NCBI RefSeq assembly: GCF_007559335.1
Contig: NZ_VMBG01000002.1
Location: 674,501 to 738,500 of the forward strand
Origin: Rariglobus hedericola
GTDB taxonomy: Bacteria > Verrucomicrobiota > Verrucomicrobiia > Opitutales > Opitutaceae
Direction: 5' to 3'
Length of the DNA: 64,000 nucleotides
Shown one piece after another: positions 9,028 through 18,128 of the stretch (within the stretch, counting starts at the first letter, position 1; every line of letters starts with the position of its first letter). The notes below the pieces were generated by a model. The model did no database searches, was not told the DNA's origin, and worked only from the letters and a program-made list of their open reading frames with translations. The position numbers were made by a program, and so were the translations under genes.

Positions 9028-9927
9028 TTACGGGGCGGGCGGTTGGGGAGTTTTACGATGCACACGGTGCAGCTGCCAGGAGTTCCAGAGGTTGTGCCAG
9101 AGGATGTAGCAGGTGGGCCCGAGGGCGACCAGCGGGCTGGCGTAGGTCAATGCGAGGAAGAGCGTGAAACTGGTGTTCTTCTGGCCGAGCGACTGGCTGG
9201 CTTCGGGACCGTAGATGCGTCCGCCGATCCAGCGACCCAGCGCGAAATTGGCGGCGCAGATGAGGATCGTGACGGCGGCAATCTCCACCAGCATCAGGCG
9301 CGAAACATCGGCCTGAGTGCGCAGGAAGTGCGAGGCGTTGGCCATTACGAGGAAGAGCGTCATGACCCAGGCGCCGAAGGAAACGTCACGCAGTCGGGCG
9401 GGCCACTGAACCGCGGACGGATAAATTCGTCGCACGATGAGCGCCAGCGCCATGGGAGTGAAAATGAGCAGCGCCACGGTGCCGGTGACGCGCAGGAACA
9501 GCGTGGCATCGACCTCGCCGAGCACCCACGGCAGGAGCACGGGAAGCAGCGCGGCGACGACGAGATTGGTGACCAAAAAAGCCGCAGTCACATAGGTGAC
9601 GTCACGCCGCATGAAGCTGATGATGACCGGGGCCGCCGCGGCGGTGGGCGCGATACCCGCGAAGAAACCGGCGAGTCCCACCTCGCGCCCGCCGACCAGC
9701 CAGCCGAGCGCGAGTCCGGCGAAGGCCATGAAGAGATTGGCCGCGAGCAAAAGCAGATGGCTGCGCTGGAGGCTTTGGCGCGTCCAGTTCGTGCACAGGA
9801 AAACCAGAAAAAGCATGCCCATGATCAACCACTGGATCGCTCCCGAGAAAGCATGCGCCTGCGGAATCAGCGCCCCGAGAAGGAAGGCGACCAGAATGGC
9901 GGCGGTGCGGGCGAGGCCGGAGAACAT
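9028..9927 (-). CDS. bile acid:sodium symporter (BASS/SBF) family transporter
   Basis: 299 residues with about nine to ten hydrophobic segments covering nearly the whole chain. The pattern (GMLFLVFLCTNW..., FFAGIAPTAAAAPVIISFM, NTSFTLFLALTYASPLVALGP) matches the SBF/arsenical-resistance-3-like sodium symporters, including a crossover-type Pro/Ala-rich helix. Substrates in the family are organic acids, bile acids or pantothenate-like compounds; here unknown. It lies 53 bp downstream of a TTAACGCAAAGACGC repeat and in the same direction as the EF-hand gene. Confidence 0.8.
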   Translation of the reverse strand: MFSGLARTAAILVAFLLGALIPQAHAFSGAIQWLIMGMLFLVFLCTNWTRQSLQRSHLLLLAANLFMAFAGLALGWLVGGREVGLAGFFAGIAPTAAAAPVIISFMRRDVTYVTAAFLVTNLVVAALLPVLLPWVLGEVDATLFLRVTGTVALLIFTPMALALIVRRIYPSAVQWPARLRDVSFGAWVMTLFLVMANASHFLRTQADVSRLMLVEIAAVTILICAANFALGRWIGGRIYGPEASQSLGQKNTSFTLFLALTYASPLVALGPTCYILWHNLWNSWQLHRVHRKTPQPPAP

Positions 9928-9956
9928 GGAGCCGCCAGTGGTAGCGGAGTTAATTT

Positions 9957-9989
9957 TTAACGCAAAGACGCAAAGGCGCGAAGCGCGGA
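9957..9989. repeat. dispersed TTAACGCAAAGACGC repeat
   Basis: TTAACGCAAAGACGC followed by AAAGGCGCGAAGCGCGG in the gap between the BASS transporter and the subtilase. Same family as copies near 12616, 16305 and 40304. Confidence 0.6.
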
Positions 9990-10022
9990 AAATTAAGATA
10001 AGAGGTGGAGACGAAGCGGCGG

Positions 10023-11672
10023 TTAACGTCCGCTGAGATCAAGCAGGCTGGCGCGAATATTATTGGCGGGAACGGCGTCGATCATGTCGTCGGGCGTGCC
10101 GAGTAATGTCGTCATGCTGATCGGCGCGGCGGCGGTGGCGGCGTCGATGGGGAGCGACAAAGTCGTGCTTTGACCCGCGCCCAGGTTGCCGAGCACATAA
10201 GCGACGGGCGTCTGCTTATTGAGGGTGACGCTCAAAGTGCCGGCGCGCACCTCATGCTGACTGCGGTTTTGGACAACGACTTCGAGCGAGGCGGTCTCGG
10301 GATTGTAGTGATGGCTGGATACGGCGACATCGACGCGGGACCGATCATTGCGTGCGAGGGCCCAGCCGAGGTTGAGCGTGCCGTAACCGTAGTTGGCATC
10401 GGTGCCGGCGGCGCCGCCGTCGTCGGCGTGGGTTTGCAAGATTTCGACGGCCTGCACGGCGGTAAGCCCGGGCGACTGCGACATGAGGGCGGCCAGTGCA
10501 CCGGAGACGATGGGCGCGCTCGCCGAGGTGCCGCTAAAGAGGGTGCGCTCGTTATTGAGGCTGGCGGCCTGGATGCCGATGCCGGGCGCGGTGAGGTGAA
10601 GTTGCGCGCCGGAGTTGGAGAACGAGGCCTGGCGGCCGGTGGCATCGGTCGAGCCGACGGAGATGACGCGCGGATCGGCGGCGGGCCAGTGGAGGCGGCC
10701 CGCGCCGTCGTTGCCGGCGGCGGCCACGATCACCACGCCCTTGGCCTGCGCGTAGGAGATCGCGCGATTGATCGCCTCGGACGTGGAGTAGCCGCCGAGG
10801 CTGAGGTTGATGATCTGCGCGCCGGCATCGACCGCGGTGACGATGCCCTGCGTGACGGTGAAGATGTCGCTCTTGTCATCAGTATCAAATATTCGGATAC
10901 TCAATATCGAAGCGGCGGGGGCGACTCCGGGCGCGTCCAGACCTGAGCCGGCGGCGAGCGAAGCGACGGCGGTGCCGTGAAGACCGGTCTTGCCGGTGCC
11001 CGCGTAGCCCAGGCCGATGTCGAGGTAGCGCAGGCGTGCGCCGAGCGTGGGATCGGGCAACGCGCCGCCATCCAAAACCGCGATGGTGACGCCGCGGCCC
11101 CACGCCGACGTGTCGGTGCCGGCGGGGATGCCCAAGGTGGCGAGGAGATTGTTGCCCACGGCGATCTGGCGGCTGGCGACGCGCTCCTCGGGCACCGGTG
11201 GCATCTGGACGAATAGGTTGGCACTGACTCCGCCGTAATCGGCGGCGCGGGCGAGGAGTTCCGCGGCAAAGGTATCATAAGCGCGAATGCGCACCCGCAG
11301 GATGTTGAGCGCATCGATGCGGCCGGCGACGATCACGCCGGATTGTGCGGCGCGGGTGAGAAAGCGGCCGTAGCCGTCGGCGTTCTTAAAGATGAGCACG
11401 GCCTCATGCGCGCGCACGGACGGATGGTTAAGGCGGGTGGAAAGTTTTTCCGAAAGTGCGGCGACGTTCGCGGCCCGGGCGAGGTTTTCGTCATTCGCGG
11501 CGGGAGCGTCGGGTGCCGTGAGCGTGGTGGTGGAGTCGGCGTCGCTCACGGTCGTCTCGATGGGCGCGGGCATGGGCTCGATGGAGCGATGCGTGAGAAA
11601 AAACAACACGACCAGAATGAGCAGCAGGCCGCCTGCAAGGGGGACGAAGGAAGGATTTCGGGAGCGGCTCAT
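10023..11672 (-). CDS. S8 family serine peptidase (subtilase), membrane-anchored
   Basis: 549 residues from ATG 11672. An N-terminal hydrophobic helix (LAGGLLLILVVLFFL, about residues 9-25) acts as uncleaved anchor or signal. The catalytic triad of subtilases is visible: Asp in TIAVLDGGALP (about 202), His in GLHGTAVASLA (about 232), and Ser in FSGTSASAPIVSG (about 381); the oxyanion Asn is in AAAGNDGAG. The first 190 residues look like a propeptide-like region. A C-terminal beta-rich domain of about 110 residues follows the catalytic domain. It is divergent from the acetolactate decarboxylase gene, sharing a 134-bp promoter region. Confidence 0.92.
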   Translation of the reverse strand: MSRSRNPSFVPLAGGLLLILVVLFFLTHRSIEPMPAPIETTVSDADSTTTLTAPDAPAANDENLARAANVAALSEKLSTRLNHPSVRAHEAVLIFKNADGYGRFLTRAAQSGVIVAGRIDALNILRVRIRAYDTFAAELLARAADYGGVSANLFVQMPPVPEERVASRQIAVGNNLLATLGIPAGTDTSAWGRGVTIAVLDGGALPDPTLGARLRYLDIGLGYAGTGKTGLHGTAVASLAAGSGLDAPGVAPAASILSIRIFDTDDKSDIFTVTQGIVTAVDAGAQIINLSLGGYSTSEAINRAISYAQAKGVVIVAAAGNDGAGRLHWPAADPRVISVGSTDATGRQASFSNSGAQLHLTAPGIGIQAASLNNERTLFSGTSASAPIVSGALAALMSQSPGLTAVQAVEILQTHADDGGAAGTDANYGYGTLNLGWALARNDRSRVDVAVSSHHYNPETASLEVVVQNRSQHEVRAGTLSVTLNKQTPVAYVLGNLGAGQSTTLSLPIDAATAAAPISMTTLLGTPDDMIDAVPANNIRASLLDLSGR

Positions 11673-11806
11673 GAACAGGCGGTGCGAATCGGCTTGGGTA
11701 AAGGTGGGTGAAGGTGGCGAAACTTCAATCGCTAGACGCGGTGTGCGAGCCGAGGTTTCCACGGATGATTTATTGCTTTCGGAAGGGCGGATTGCAGCGT
11801 GCGTGC

Positions 11807-12589
11807 ATGAAGAAGCTTTTCATGTGCATGGCGGTGGTGGCGTTGAATCTGCCGGCTTTCACGCATGCGGCGGCGCCGGGGACGGTCACGCAATGGTCGA
11901 CCATCGATGCGTTGCTCAAGGGGCATTTTCAAGGCTCGGTGACGCTGGCCGAAGTGAAGCGGCACGGTGACTTCGGGCTGGGGACGTTTGAGGCGCTCGA
12001 CGGCGAACTGATTTTGCTGGATGGGAAAATGTATCGTATCGACGGATACGGAAAAGTGAGCGAGCCGGCGGACACGGTGAAAACGCCCTTTGTGGCGGTC
12101 GCGGAGTTCAAGGCTGACATCAAGCTGGAGGTGCCGGCAGGGCTCACCCTTGCCGAAGTCCAGGCTCGGGTGGATGCGGTCCTGCCCTCGAAGAACGTGT
12201 TTTATGCGGTGCGCGTGATGGGGAAGTTTGACGAAGTGCGCACACGCAGTGTGTCCGGGCAGAAAGAACCGTATCCAACCCTCGCTGAAGCCGTGAAAAC
12301 GCAGTCCTTGTTCACGATTGCGAAGACGGAAGGGACACTCGTCGGCCTTTGGTGTCCGACGTATGCGAAGACCCTGAATGTGCCCGGCTACCACTTCCAC
12401 TATCTATCGGCCGACCGCACCGCCGGCGGCCACGTGCTCGGGCTGGTGACGGGTAAAGACGTGACGGTGCAAGTGGCGGTGTTGCGGCAGTTGGCCGTGA
12501 AGCTGCCTGAGCTGGCGACGTTTGATGCGCTGGATTTGACCGGCGACAACTCGAAGGTGCTGCACGCGGTAGAGTCGGAGCGGAAGTGA
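11807..12589 (+). CDS. budA: secreted alpha-acetolactate decarboxylase
   Basis: 260 residues from ATG 11807, beginning with a signal peptide (MKKLFMCMAVVALNLPAFTHAAAP). Family features are clear: DFGLGTFEALDGELILLDG near residue 55, the zinc-binding GYHFHYLS and GGHVLG motifs near 190-205, and the final acidic segment. The enzyme converts acetolactate to acetoin. Exported versions are known in some Gram-positive bacteria, whereas most Gram-negative ones are cytoplasmic. No acetolactate synthase or butanediol dehydrogenase is adjacent, so its supply of substrate is unexplained. Confidence 0.9.
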   Translation: MKKLFMCMAVVALNLPAFTHAAAPGTVTQWSTIDALLKGHFQGSVTLAEVKRHGDFGLGTFEALDGELILLDGKMYRIDGYGKVSEPADTVKTPFVAVAEFKADIKLEVPAGLTLAEVQARVDAVLPSKNVFYAVRVMGKFDEVRTRSVSGQKEPYPTLAEAVKTQSLFTIAKTEGTLVGLWCPTYAKTLNVPGYHFHYLSADRTAGGHVLGLVTGKDVTVQVAVLRQLAVKLPELATFDALDLTGDNSKVLHAVESERK

Positions 12590-12615
12590 GCGCGGGCGCA
12601 GGGGAGGCGGAGTTA

Positions 12616-12678
12616 TTAACGCAGAGGCGCGGAGATAAACGGATCGGACGGCTCTGCGCCTCTGTGTCTCTGCGTTAA
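12616..12678. repeat. inverted-repeat copy of the TTAACGCAGAGG family
   Basis: TTAACGCAGAGGCGC (from 12616) is mirrored by GCGCCTCTGTGTCTCTGCG and TTAA at 12657-12678, forming a long imperfect hairpin between the convergent budA and ung genes, where it may also work as a terminator. Confidence 0.7.
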
Positions 12679-12687
12679 AATGTCGGG

Positions 12688-13386
12688 TCAAAGCGACCAG
12701 TCGATGGGCGGGCGGTTGCGGGAGACGAGGAGTTCGTTGGCCTTGGCGAAGTGGCCGTTGGCGGCGAACTTTTGCTCGGGAGGCAGCCGGTTTTGCGCGA
12801 GGGGCGACGGGTGTTGGTCGGCCAGGATCATGTGGCGCGACGTGTCGATGTGCGGACGGGCCGAGACCTCGGCTTTGCCACCCCAGAGCATGAAGACGAC
12901 GAACGGTGACTCGGCTTGAATGGTGCGCAGGAGGGCTTGGGTGAACGCCTGCCAGCCGAGTTTGGCGTGGCTCATGGGTTCGCCGGAGCGGACGGTGAGA
13001 ATGGTGTTGAGCAACAGCACGCCTTGATGGGCCCACGGTTCGAGATGACCGTTGGCCGGCGCTTTCCAGTCGGGAAAACTGCGGGCAAGCGAAGCGTAGA
13101 TGGCCTTGAGCGACGCGGGGAGTTTGACGGACGGCGGCACCGAGAACGAAAGCCCGTGGGCGTTGCCGGGCGAGGGGTAGGGATCTTGTCCGAGGATGAC
13201 GACCTTCACATCCGCCGGCCGGACGAGTTCGAGCGCGCGGAACAGATTTTCGCGGGAGGGAAAGACATCGGACGTCGCGTAGGCTTCGGAGACGGCGGCG
13301 GAGAGGGCTGCGAATTGTTCGCGCGTGTAGCCGTGTTCAAAGACGGAGTGCCAGGCAGAGGGGAGGCTTAGCGGAGAATGGGACAT
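12688..13386 (-). CDS. ung: uracil-DNA glycosylase, family 1
   Basis: 232 residues from ATG 13386. Carries the family-1 signatures: the water-activating loop GQDPYPSPGNAHGLSFSV (about 70-87), LLNTILTVRSGEP, and the DNA-intercalating loop HPSPL near residue 193. It removes uracil from DNA to start base-excision repair. Length matches the family (220-230). It is convergent with budA. A second enzyme handling deaminated bases, endonuclease Q, lies about 9 kb away. Confidence 0.96.
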   Translation of the reverse strand: MSHSPLSLPSAWHSVFEHGYTREQFAALSAAVSEAYATSDVFPSRENLFRALELVRPADVKVVILGQDPYPSPGNAHGLSFSVPPSVKLPASLKAIYASLARSFPDWKAPANGHLEPWAHQGVLLLNTILTVRSGEPMSHAKLGWQAFTQALLRTIQAESPFVVFMLWGGKAEVSARPHIDTSRHMILADQHPSPLAQNRLPPEQKFAANGHFAKANELLVSRNRPPIDWSL

Positions 13387-13412
13387 TTCAGAGCATTGAG
13401 AAGAGAGCACTC

Positions 13413-14102
13413 TTAACGTTTTGCCCATTCTGATTGTTCGGTGAGAGTCGGGACGTATTCGCCGATGCGGCATCCGGGAGGCAATGCATCCAGAATGTTT
13501 GATGTTTTCCCTTTGCCGTCGAAGCGGAGCAATTTGTCGTCGTCGGATATGAGGTTTCTGTAGAAGGCCACGTTTCCACCCATGAAGACGATATATCCGC
13601 CATCAGTTCCATACGGACTATGCTTTGCCCACGTTCCGTCGAGTTGAAGCCCGCGAGTCCATGCGATGGGCGTAGATGATGGCATTTCGTTGGTCAGCTT
13701 TCCAAGGGGGACGGCAATACAGGGTTTGATCTGGCGGAACAGGGGATCGAGTTGCCTCGGGTGAGAGTCGCCGGGCACTAAAACGGTGCGGGGCACGTCG
13801 GCAGAATCATTGAACGCCGGATCGACTTTAGATTGCCACATGGAGGCGACATCCAGTCCGCCTGATTCAGCTAGTTGACGGGCGAAATCCCAAACATGCG
13901 TTGCTTCTGGAAATCGATCATTATTCGACATCATGTAAATCAGACTGGCTTGTCCGATTTGACGGATGTTTGAGGAGTCTGGACCCCTTGGGACACTCTT
14001 AACACGACCTAACGTCGGGATGAGAATACCAGCCAGTAAGACGAGCAAGACTACGGCCAACAGAATAGTTGATAGGTAACTTTTAGGGGCGACGGGTTTC
14101 AT
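13413..14102 (-). CDS. H-X9-DG / prepilin-like membrane-anchored protein, copy B
   Basis: 229 residues: an N-terminal hydrophobic helix (about residues 8-28, TILLAVVLLVLLAGIL), then SSNIRQIGQASLIYM and WTRGLQLDGTWAKHSPYGTD, as in verrucomicrobial prepilin-like proteins that end in an H-X9-DG motif. Here the terminal motif reads GGYIVFMGGNVAF, so the His and Asp are replaced. No canonical K/R-G-F-T-L-x-E prepilin cleavage site is visible. It is a paralogue of the next gene, 12 bp upstream on the same strand. Function unknown; likely surface or periplasmic, inner-membrane-anchored. Confidence 0.7.
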   Translation of the reverse strand: MKPVAPKSYLSTILLAVVLLVLLAGILIPTLGRVKSVPRGPDSSNIRQIGQASLIYMMSNNDRFPEATHVWDFARQLAESGGLDVASMWQSKVDPAFNDSADVPRTVLVPGDSHPRQLDPLFRQIKPCIAVPLGKLTNEMPSSTPIAWTRGLQLDGTWAKHSPYGTDGGYIVFMGGNVAFYRNLISDDDKLLRFDGKGKTSNILDALPPGCRIGEYVPTLTEQSEWAKR

Positions 14103-14114
14103 GTGTGCAGTTCT

Positions 14115-14996
14115 TCAACAGGTCGGAATGATGATGGCTGCGAGAACTGTCAGGAGGATCGGCCAGAGAAGAATCGTGATTCCTCCGGGAATACCCTTGG
14201 TAAGACGGTAAACACTGATGACGAGGAACGGCCCCCATAGCAGTATTAGCGTGATGAGCGGTGTGTAGTTCCTTGCGCGTTCACTCAATGGTATCCGTGG
14301 GCCGTTCCAAGTCGCCTTTTCTTCGGGCGTTGGAATGTATTCGCCGATGCGCGTGCCGGGAGGCAGGGCCTCAAGGATGTTGTTCGTCGTGCCTTTGCCG
14401 TCATAGCGGACGAGTTCGCCGGCGGCAGTGGTGGAGCCGAGGTTTTTGAAATAACTGACGTTGCCCCCTAAAAACACGATGTGGCCTCCTTCGCCGCCGT
14501 AGGGACTGTGTTTGGCCCAAGTGCCGTCGGACTGTAGTCCTCGGGTCCATGCGATTGGTGTGCTGGCGGGAGCTGAGGTGGTGATTTTGCCTAAGACGAC
14601 TGCAAAGCTGGGTTTGATTTGGCGGAAGGTGGGGCTGATCACTCGGGCGTTTCCTTTTACTGCTGGAGCGAGGACGGAGAGAGTGGACCTAGTGGTTGAT
14701 TCAGTTGCTGGATCAATGCGGGATTGCCACATTCTGCCATTGTCGAGGATGTCGGATTCGGCGAGCAATCGGGCGTAGTCCCAGACGTCGGTGGCTTCTG
14801 GGAGGCGGTCTTTATGTAACTGTGCGTAGATGAGGCTGGCTTGGGCGATCTGGCGGAGGTTTGAGCCGTCGCTTACTTTGTAAGCGGGATGGGAGACGCG
14901 GCCGACCGTGGGGATGATAACGGCGGCGAGACCTAGTAGAACTAGGAGGAAAATAAGAGAGCGAAACGGGAGCGTTTTATGAAAGGGCTTTTTCAT
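14115..14996 (-). CDS. H-X9-DG / prepilin-like membrane protein, copy A
   Basis: 293 residues from ATG 14996. N-terminal membrane helix (LIFLLVLLGLAAVIIP), then the same architecture as copy B: SNLRQIAQASLIYAQLH, WTRGLQSDGTWAKHSPYG and GGHIVFLGGNVSYF, with GGN in place of the usual DGH. Unlike copy B it continues about 85 residues with two further hydrophobic segments at the C-terminus (ITLILLWGPFLVISVY and LLWPILLTVLAAIIIP). The two genes look like a tandem duplication in which one copy lost or gained the C-terminal membrane part. Confidence 0.68.
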   Translation of the reverse strand: MKKPFHKTLPFRSLIFLLVLLGLAAVIIPTVGRVSHPAYKVSDGSNLRQIAQASLIYAQLHKDRLPEATDVWDYARLLAESDILDNGRMWQSRIDPATESTTRSTLSVLAPAVKGNARVISPTFRQIKPSFAVVLGKITTSAPASTPIAWTRGLQSDGTWAKHSPYGGEGGHIVFLGGNVSYFKNLGSTTAAGELVRYDGKGTTNNILEALPPGTRIGEYIPTPEEKATWNGPRIPLSERARNYTPLITLILLWGPFLVISVYRLTKGIPGGITILLWPILLTVLAAIIIPTC

Positions 14997-15078
14997 GGGG
15001 TGGCCTTTGGTTTGCATCAAGGCGGTGGGCTATGCGAGCAGGGAACTGGTTCCACGGTTGGAGCTCTGTGTGGTTCAT

Positions 15079-16284
15079 ATGGATCTCACTTCCGGTTGCC
15101 CGTTTTGGCCGATTAAGAATGGGCTGATTGCGAATTATCCTCCGCTGGAGGCTGACGTTTCGTGCGAGGTGGTGGTGATCGGTGGCGGGATCACGGGGGC
15201 GTTGGTGGCGTATCATCTCGCGGAGGCGGGCGTCGATGTCGTCGTTCTGGACAAGCGTGACATGGGAACCGGCAGCACTTCGGGGAGCACTGGGTTGCTG
15301 CAATATGAGATCGATACCCCGCTGCATAAACTCATCGGCATGGTGGGCGAGGATCACGCCGTGCGGAGTTATCTGCTATGCCGCGATTCACTCAAAAAAA
15401 TCAAACGCCTGACGAAGCGGATCGGTGATTCGTGCGGGTTTGAAAAAAAGGAGAGCCTTTATCTGGCGAGCACGCCACGTGATGTGGCAGGGCTGCGAAA
15501 GGAATTCGAGGCGCGGGAAAAACACGGGCTCGATGTGGCGTGGTGGGATTGGGAAAAAATCGCGGCGGAGAGCAGCTTAAACCACGAGGCGGCGATCTGG
15601 TCGAAGGATGCGGCGCAGATCGATGTGTATCGTTTCACACAGTTTCTCCTGCTGGCTGCGCAGAAAAAAGGGGCGCGGCTCTATGATCGCACACGGGTGA
15701 CAAGTCGGGTGATGAAACCGCGTGGCGTGGAGTTGCTGACGGAACGCGGTGCGCGCGTGCGGGCAAAGAAGCAGGTGATGGCGACGGGTTACGAGGCGCA
15801 GGAATATCTGCCTGAAAAAGTCACCGAGATGGCGAGCACGTATGCGTTGGTGAGCGAGCCGTTGAGCGAGATGAAGGGCTGGCCGGGCGGCCGGTTGATC
15901 TGGGAGACGGCGCGCCCGTATTTTTATCTGCGCACGACGGTGGATGGCCGGGCGATCATCGGCGGTTATGACGAGCCGTTTCGAAATCCCAAGGCGCGGG
16001 ATGCGTTGTTGCCGGCGAAGACGGCGGCGTTGGTGCGGAGGTTCCGTCAGCTGTTTCCCAAGATCACGTCATTCGAGAGTGCCTATGCGTGGACGGGGAC
16101 GTTTGGCGGAACGAAGGACGGGTTGCCGTATATCGGCGGGCATGCGGCGCGTCCGCATACATATTTTGCGCTTGGATACGGAGGAAACGGAATCACCTAC
16201 AGCGTGATCGCGGCGGAGATCATCCGGGATCTGTATTTGGGGAAAGAGAACCGCGATGCGGAGATTTTTCGTTTTGGTCGGTGA
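15079..16284 (+). CDS. FAD-dependent oxidoreductase (DAO / glycine oxidase-like)
   Basis: 401 residues from ATG 15079. FAD-binding loop VVVIGGGITGALVAYHLAE at about residue 32, then VVVLDKRDMGTGSTSGSTGLLQYE, the usual DAO signature where the FAD pyrophosphate and isoalloxazine are bound. The C-terminal FAD motif is AWTGTFGGTKDGLPYIG followed by FALGYGGNGITYSVIAAEII. Family members oxidise secondary or primary amines of amino acids; substrate not evident. It is divergent from the H-X9-DG pair with an 82-bp gap. Confidence 0.87.
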   Translation: MDLTSGCPFWPIKNGLIANYPPLEADVSCEVVVIGGGITGALVAYHLAEAGVDVVVLDKRDMGTGSTSGSTGLLQYEIDTPLHKLIGMVGEDHAVRSYLLCRDSLKKIKRLTKRIGDSCGFEKKESLYLASTPRDVAGLRKEFEAREKHGLDVAWWDWEKIAAESSLNHEAAIWSKDAAQIDVYRFTQFLLLAAQKKGARLYDRTRVTSRVMKPRGVELLTERGARVRAKKQVMATGYEAQEYLPEKVTEMASTYALVSEPLSEMKGWPGGRLIWETARPYFYLRTTVDGRAIIGGYDEPFRNPKARDALLPAKTAALVRRFRQLFPKITSFESAYAWTGTFGGTKDGLPYIGGHAARPHTYFALGYGGNGITYSVIAAEIIRDLYLGKENRDAEIFRFGR

Positions 16285-16304
16285 AGATCCGGAGGAGAGG
16301 CGGA

Positions 16305-16330
16305 TTTTAACGCAGAGGCGCAGAGGCGCG
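16305..16330. repeat. dispersed TTAACGCAGAGGCGCAGAGG repeat
   Basis: TTTTAACGCAGAGGCGCAGA with a following GGCGCGG, just after the stop of the FAD oxidoreductase. Same family as the copy at 12616. Confidence 0.65.
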
Positions 16331-16363
16331 GTGAGAAGCCAAACAGGACGGAAGGAATGGTGC

Positions 16364-16398
16364 ATAAAAACGCCGCCACCGGTGAAGGTGGCGGCGTT
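16364..16398 (-). terminator. rho-independent terminator
   Basis: AACGCCGCCACC (16369-16380) pairs with GGTGGCGGCGTT (16387-16398); on the minus strand the stem is followed by a T-run. It ends the DUF2383 gene. Confidence 0.88.
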
Positions 16399-16420
16399 GA
16401 GAGGGCGGCGGCAGGGTTTC

Positions 16421-16888
16421 TTACGAAGCTTTGCGGTAGGTCGAGCCGTCGCGCAGCTGTTTGACGTGGTCGTGGGCGGCCTTCACGTCGGCGTATTGGC
16501 GGCTGATCAATTCCTGGGTGGGAAGATCGAGGTGGGTGGCCTCAAGGGCCTTGCGGTAAGCGGCCACGGCGGAATCTTCGCCACGCTCGGCTTCTTCGAG
16601 GACGGAGTGCGGCTCGTTGGAGGAGAGGGCGGATTTCAGGTTGATCCAGCCGCGGTGGATGCTGCCGCTGAGGCTGCCAGATGTTTCGACATCGGCGCCG
16701 AGACCGACCACGCGGGCTTGAAGCTCGGCGGCGAATTCGGCGCGCTGCTTGGCGTAGCGATCGAACACGCGGGCGAGCTCGGGAACCTTCACATCTTCAG
16801 CGGATGTCTTGAAGCCTTGCTGGCCGTCTTTGACGACTTCAATGAGGTCGTTGAGGGTCTTGATGGTGCTCTTGATATTGGAGTTCAT
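16421..16888 (-). CDS. PA2169 family four-helix-bundle protein (DUF2383)
   Basis: 155 residues, all helical with no signal peptide. The order of helices and motifs (STIKTLNDLIEVVKDGQQGF, RYAKQRAEFAAELQ, GSLSGSIHRGWINLKSALS, VLEEAERGEDSAVAAYRKAL, ISRQYADVKAAHDHVKQLRD) is that of the PA2169/DUF2383 family, a ferritin-like bundle often induced under stress; molecular role unknown. Monocistronic, with its own terminator. The 250 bp upstream contain no other gene. Confidence 0.88.
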   Translation of the reverse strand: MNSNIKSTIKTLNDLIEVVKDGQQGFKTSAEDVKVPELARVFDRYAKQRAEFAAELQARVVGLGADVETSGSLSGSIHRGWINLKSALSSNEPHSVLEEAERGEDSAVAAYRKALEATHLDLPTQELISRQYADVKAAHDHVKQLRDGSTYRKAS

Positions 16889-17138
16889 GGTATTGGGATT
16901 TTACAGGGTTAAGGGTGTGGTCGTCGGGAGGCCCGTCACATGAGAGACATGAGACCGCGTCCTTTTGACGGTGGATGCGGCTATAAATGCCTAGGTCGTG
17001 CCAACTCTCCCAAGCTTCATATTATGAGATCCTTAAGGCTTTAATGGGGGATTCCACCAGTCGTTTGGACTGCACTCTGCAAGGCGGAGAAAATGCGTTC
17101 CGCTCATTTTGCCCGATGAAGGGCAAGCCGCGGACGGC

Positions 17139-18128
17139 TTACGGGAGCACGGTTACCGGCAGGCCGGTCCAGGCGAGGGAGAGGAGGGTGCGGGCGTCCC
17201 AATTGGCGAGGCGGAAGCAGCCGTGGGATTCGGTGCGGCCCACGTGTTCGGGTGTAGGGGTTCCGTGGATACCGTAGCCGGGGCGGTCGAGGCCGATCCA
17301 GGCGACGCCAACGGGATTGTTGGGGCCGGGGGCGAGGATGAGTTTGCGGCCGAGGGTCTGGGCCTCGGCGGATTCGGTGAACGTCTCGGGGTCGAAAGTA
17401 TAGTTGGGATCGGGGATGACGACGGTGACGTGGAGTTCGCCGACGGGGCGCTTCTCGACCTTCTTGGCGATGCTCACGGGAAAGTGCGCGAGCAGTTTGC
17501 CATCGGCGTCGCGGGCTTGGAGGACGTTGTCGGCGAGGCGGACCTCGAGGCGGGCGGCTTTGGCGGTGAACGGAGCGAGCTTGATGGCGGGAACGGAAAG
17601 CGGGGTGCCAGCGGCGAGGGTGTTCCAGTTGACGGACGGGTTGAGTGACTGGAGGTAACGTGCGCTGGAGTGGGTGAGTTCGGAGACGAGCTCGAGCGGT
17701 GTTTCGTGAGCGAGGGCGGTTTGCTGGGATTTTTCGAGCCAGGTTTTGCCCAATGGCAGAAGCGTGGCCAGGTCCTCTTCGGTAAGGGCAAGCTGCGTGA
17801 GTGGCGGGGTGTCGAGCAGGAGGGCAGCCTGCGTGGAGTCGTCGAGGCGGCCGGTGGGCTTGAGGCCGGCGGATTCTTGAAAGGCGCGCAAGGCGGCGGC
17901 GGATTGGGCGCCGGCTACACCGTCGATGGGGCCGCTGGAAAAGCCGTGGCGGGCGAGGGCGATCTGCGCTTCGAGCCAGGATTCCACGGGGCGCGGGTAG
18001 GTGCGGGGGGCGGGCGGTGGGGTGAATTCGACGAGCGGCGACGAAGGCGCGGCGGGTTGCGCGGGGAGGAAAGCGGCGGTGGTGAGGCCGAGGCTGAAAA
18101 GAGTGATGAGGAGACGGAGCGAAGGCAC
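17139..18128 (-). CDS. L,D-transpeptidase (YkuD) with peptidoglycan-binding domain
   Basis: 329 residues with a signal peptide (LITLFSLGLTTAAFLPAQPAA). A peptidoglycan-binding_1 type domain follows (about 50-105: WLEAQIALARHGFSSGPIDG, then AALRAFQESAGLKPTGRLD). A LysM-like stretch (LNPSVNWNTLAAGTPLSVP) precedes the YkuD catalytic domain, whose active-site block reads GIHGTPTPEHVGRTESHGCF with the nucleophile Cys near residue 303 and the preceding His. These periplasmic enzymes form 3-3 cross-links or attach proteins to peptidoglycan. Single gene. Confidence 0.93.
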   Translation of the reverse strand: MPSLRLLITLFSLGLTTAAFLPAQPAAPSSPLVEFTPPPAPRTYPRPVESWLEAQIALARHGFSSGPIDGVAGAQSAAALRAFQESAGLKPTGRLDDSTQAALLLDTPPLTQLALTEEDLATLLPLGKTWLEKSQQTALAHETPLELVSELTHSSARYLQSLNPSVNWNTLAAGTPLSVPAIKLAPFTAKAARLEVRLADNVLQARDADGKLLAHFPVSIAKKVEKRPVGELHVTVVIPDPNYTFDPETFTESAEAQTLGRKLILAPGPNNPVGVAWIGLDRPGYGIHGTPTPEHVGRTESHGCFRLANWDARTLLSLAWTGLPVTVLP

